Of a stretch of 6,103 bases of DNA, positions 6,039 through 6,103 are shown in pieces. Numbering within the stretch: the first letter of the stretch is position 1; each line of letters begins with the position of its first letter. The notes under the pieces were generated by a model that made no database searches, was not told where the DNA came from, and saw only the letters and a program-made list of their open reading frames with translations. The translations under genes and the position numbers were made by a program. The DNA is from Desulfobacterales bacterium (lineage in GTDB: Bacteria; Desulfobacterota; Desulfobacteria; Desulfobacterales; JAUCGF01), in the NCBI GenBank assembly GCA_029940345.1, contig JAOZRC010000344.1:1-6103 (forward strand), written 5' to 3'.

Positions 6039-6048
6039 AAAAGGAGGT
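6039..6048 (+). promoter_or_regulatory. Strong ribosome binding site
   Basis: AAAAGGAGGT ends 4 bases before the ATG at 6053. It is close to a full anti-16S complement and the best in the window, in marked contrast to the missing site of the divergent sensor gene. It predicts high expression of the gene that follows. Confidence 0.75.
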
Positions 6049-6052
6049 AAGA

Positions 6053-6103
6053 ATGCGTAGATGTCTATTGGCTGTAATGTGTATTGTCGCCCTGGGATTG
6101 GTT
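6053..6103 (+). CDS. Start of an exported or membrane protein, partial (17 codons in window)
   Basis: The ATG at 6053-6055 is followed by 17 open codons to the window edge, reading MRRCLLAVMCIVALGLV. Two arginines then an uninterrupted hydrophobic run are typical of a Sec signal peptide or an N-terminal membrane anchor. The very strong ribosome binding site fixes the start. Nothing can be said about the function from this fragment. It is divergent from the sensor-transporter operon, so it may share its control region, and an abundant periplasmic protein is the most natural expectation (inference). Confidence 0.65.
   Translation, partial: MRRCLLAVMCIVALGLV

Larger units (their letters stand above)
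5632..6052. other. 421-bp divergent intergenic regulatory region
   Basis: There is no credible gene on either strand. The region separates the minus-strand sensor-transporter operon from a plus-strand gene. It holds a minus-strand promoter near 5656-5684 and a possible plus-strand promoter near 5982-6010. It also holds several short inverted repeats (5792-5818, 5797-5834, 5918-5930, 5987-6003) and an imperfect direct repeat beginning TGGCA at 5759 and again at 5815. A short T6-C-A7 run lies around 5853-5866. Long divergent intergenic regions with repeats of this kind often bind regulators, but no known operator was recognised. Confidence 0.6.

Overview
The window (about 43% G+C by eye, compact, mostly minus-strand genes) looks like chromosome of a Gram-negative, respiratory-type bacterium rich in periplasmic sensors. 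The substrate-binding protein and the Cache-type sensors resemble Desulfobacterota (Desulfobacterales-like) proteins as I remember them. That placement is an inference from protein flavour, not from a marker gene.

Layout. Positions 1-740 (minus) hold the N-terminal two thirds or so of a periplasmic ABC-type substrate-binding protein, cut by the window edge. Positions 741-1008 are non-coding and carry a 187-bp element bounded by perfect 15-bp inverted repeats, which looks like a MITE or an internally deleted insertion sequence. Three minus-strand genes follow, read from right to left: a stand-alone membrane sensor (5631-4576), a sensor fused to a 12-helix major facilitator transporter (4579-2330), and a protein with features of circularly permuted ATP-grasp enzymes (2256-1009). 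The first two overlap by a few bases, the third follows after 73 bp, and no terminator is visible between them, so they are probably one transcript from a promoter near 5656-5684. Positions 5632-6052 are a 421-bp divergent regulatory region. A plus-strand gene starts at 6053 with a very strong ribosome binding site and leaves the window after 17 codons.

How the parts may work together (inference). The two sensors share about one third of residues over 75 aligned positions of their extracytoplasmic domain, so they are tandem paralogs. One ends in a cytoplasmic helical tail with no recognisable output domain, while the other has been joined to a transporter. This suggests a transport system gated or tuned by an extracytoplasmic ligand, perhaps with the stand-alone sensor as a hetero-partner. 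The ATP-grasp-like protein could modify or ligate the transported compound. The nearby binding protein may be a periplasmic ligand carrier, but the mobile-element-like insert separates it from the operon. The Cache-MFS fusion is the strongest candidate for an undescribed arrangement here.
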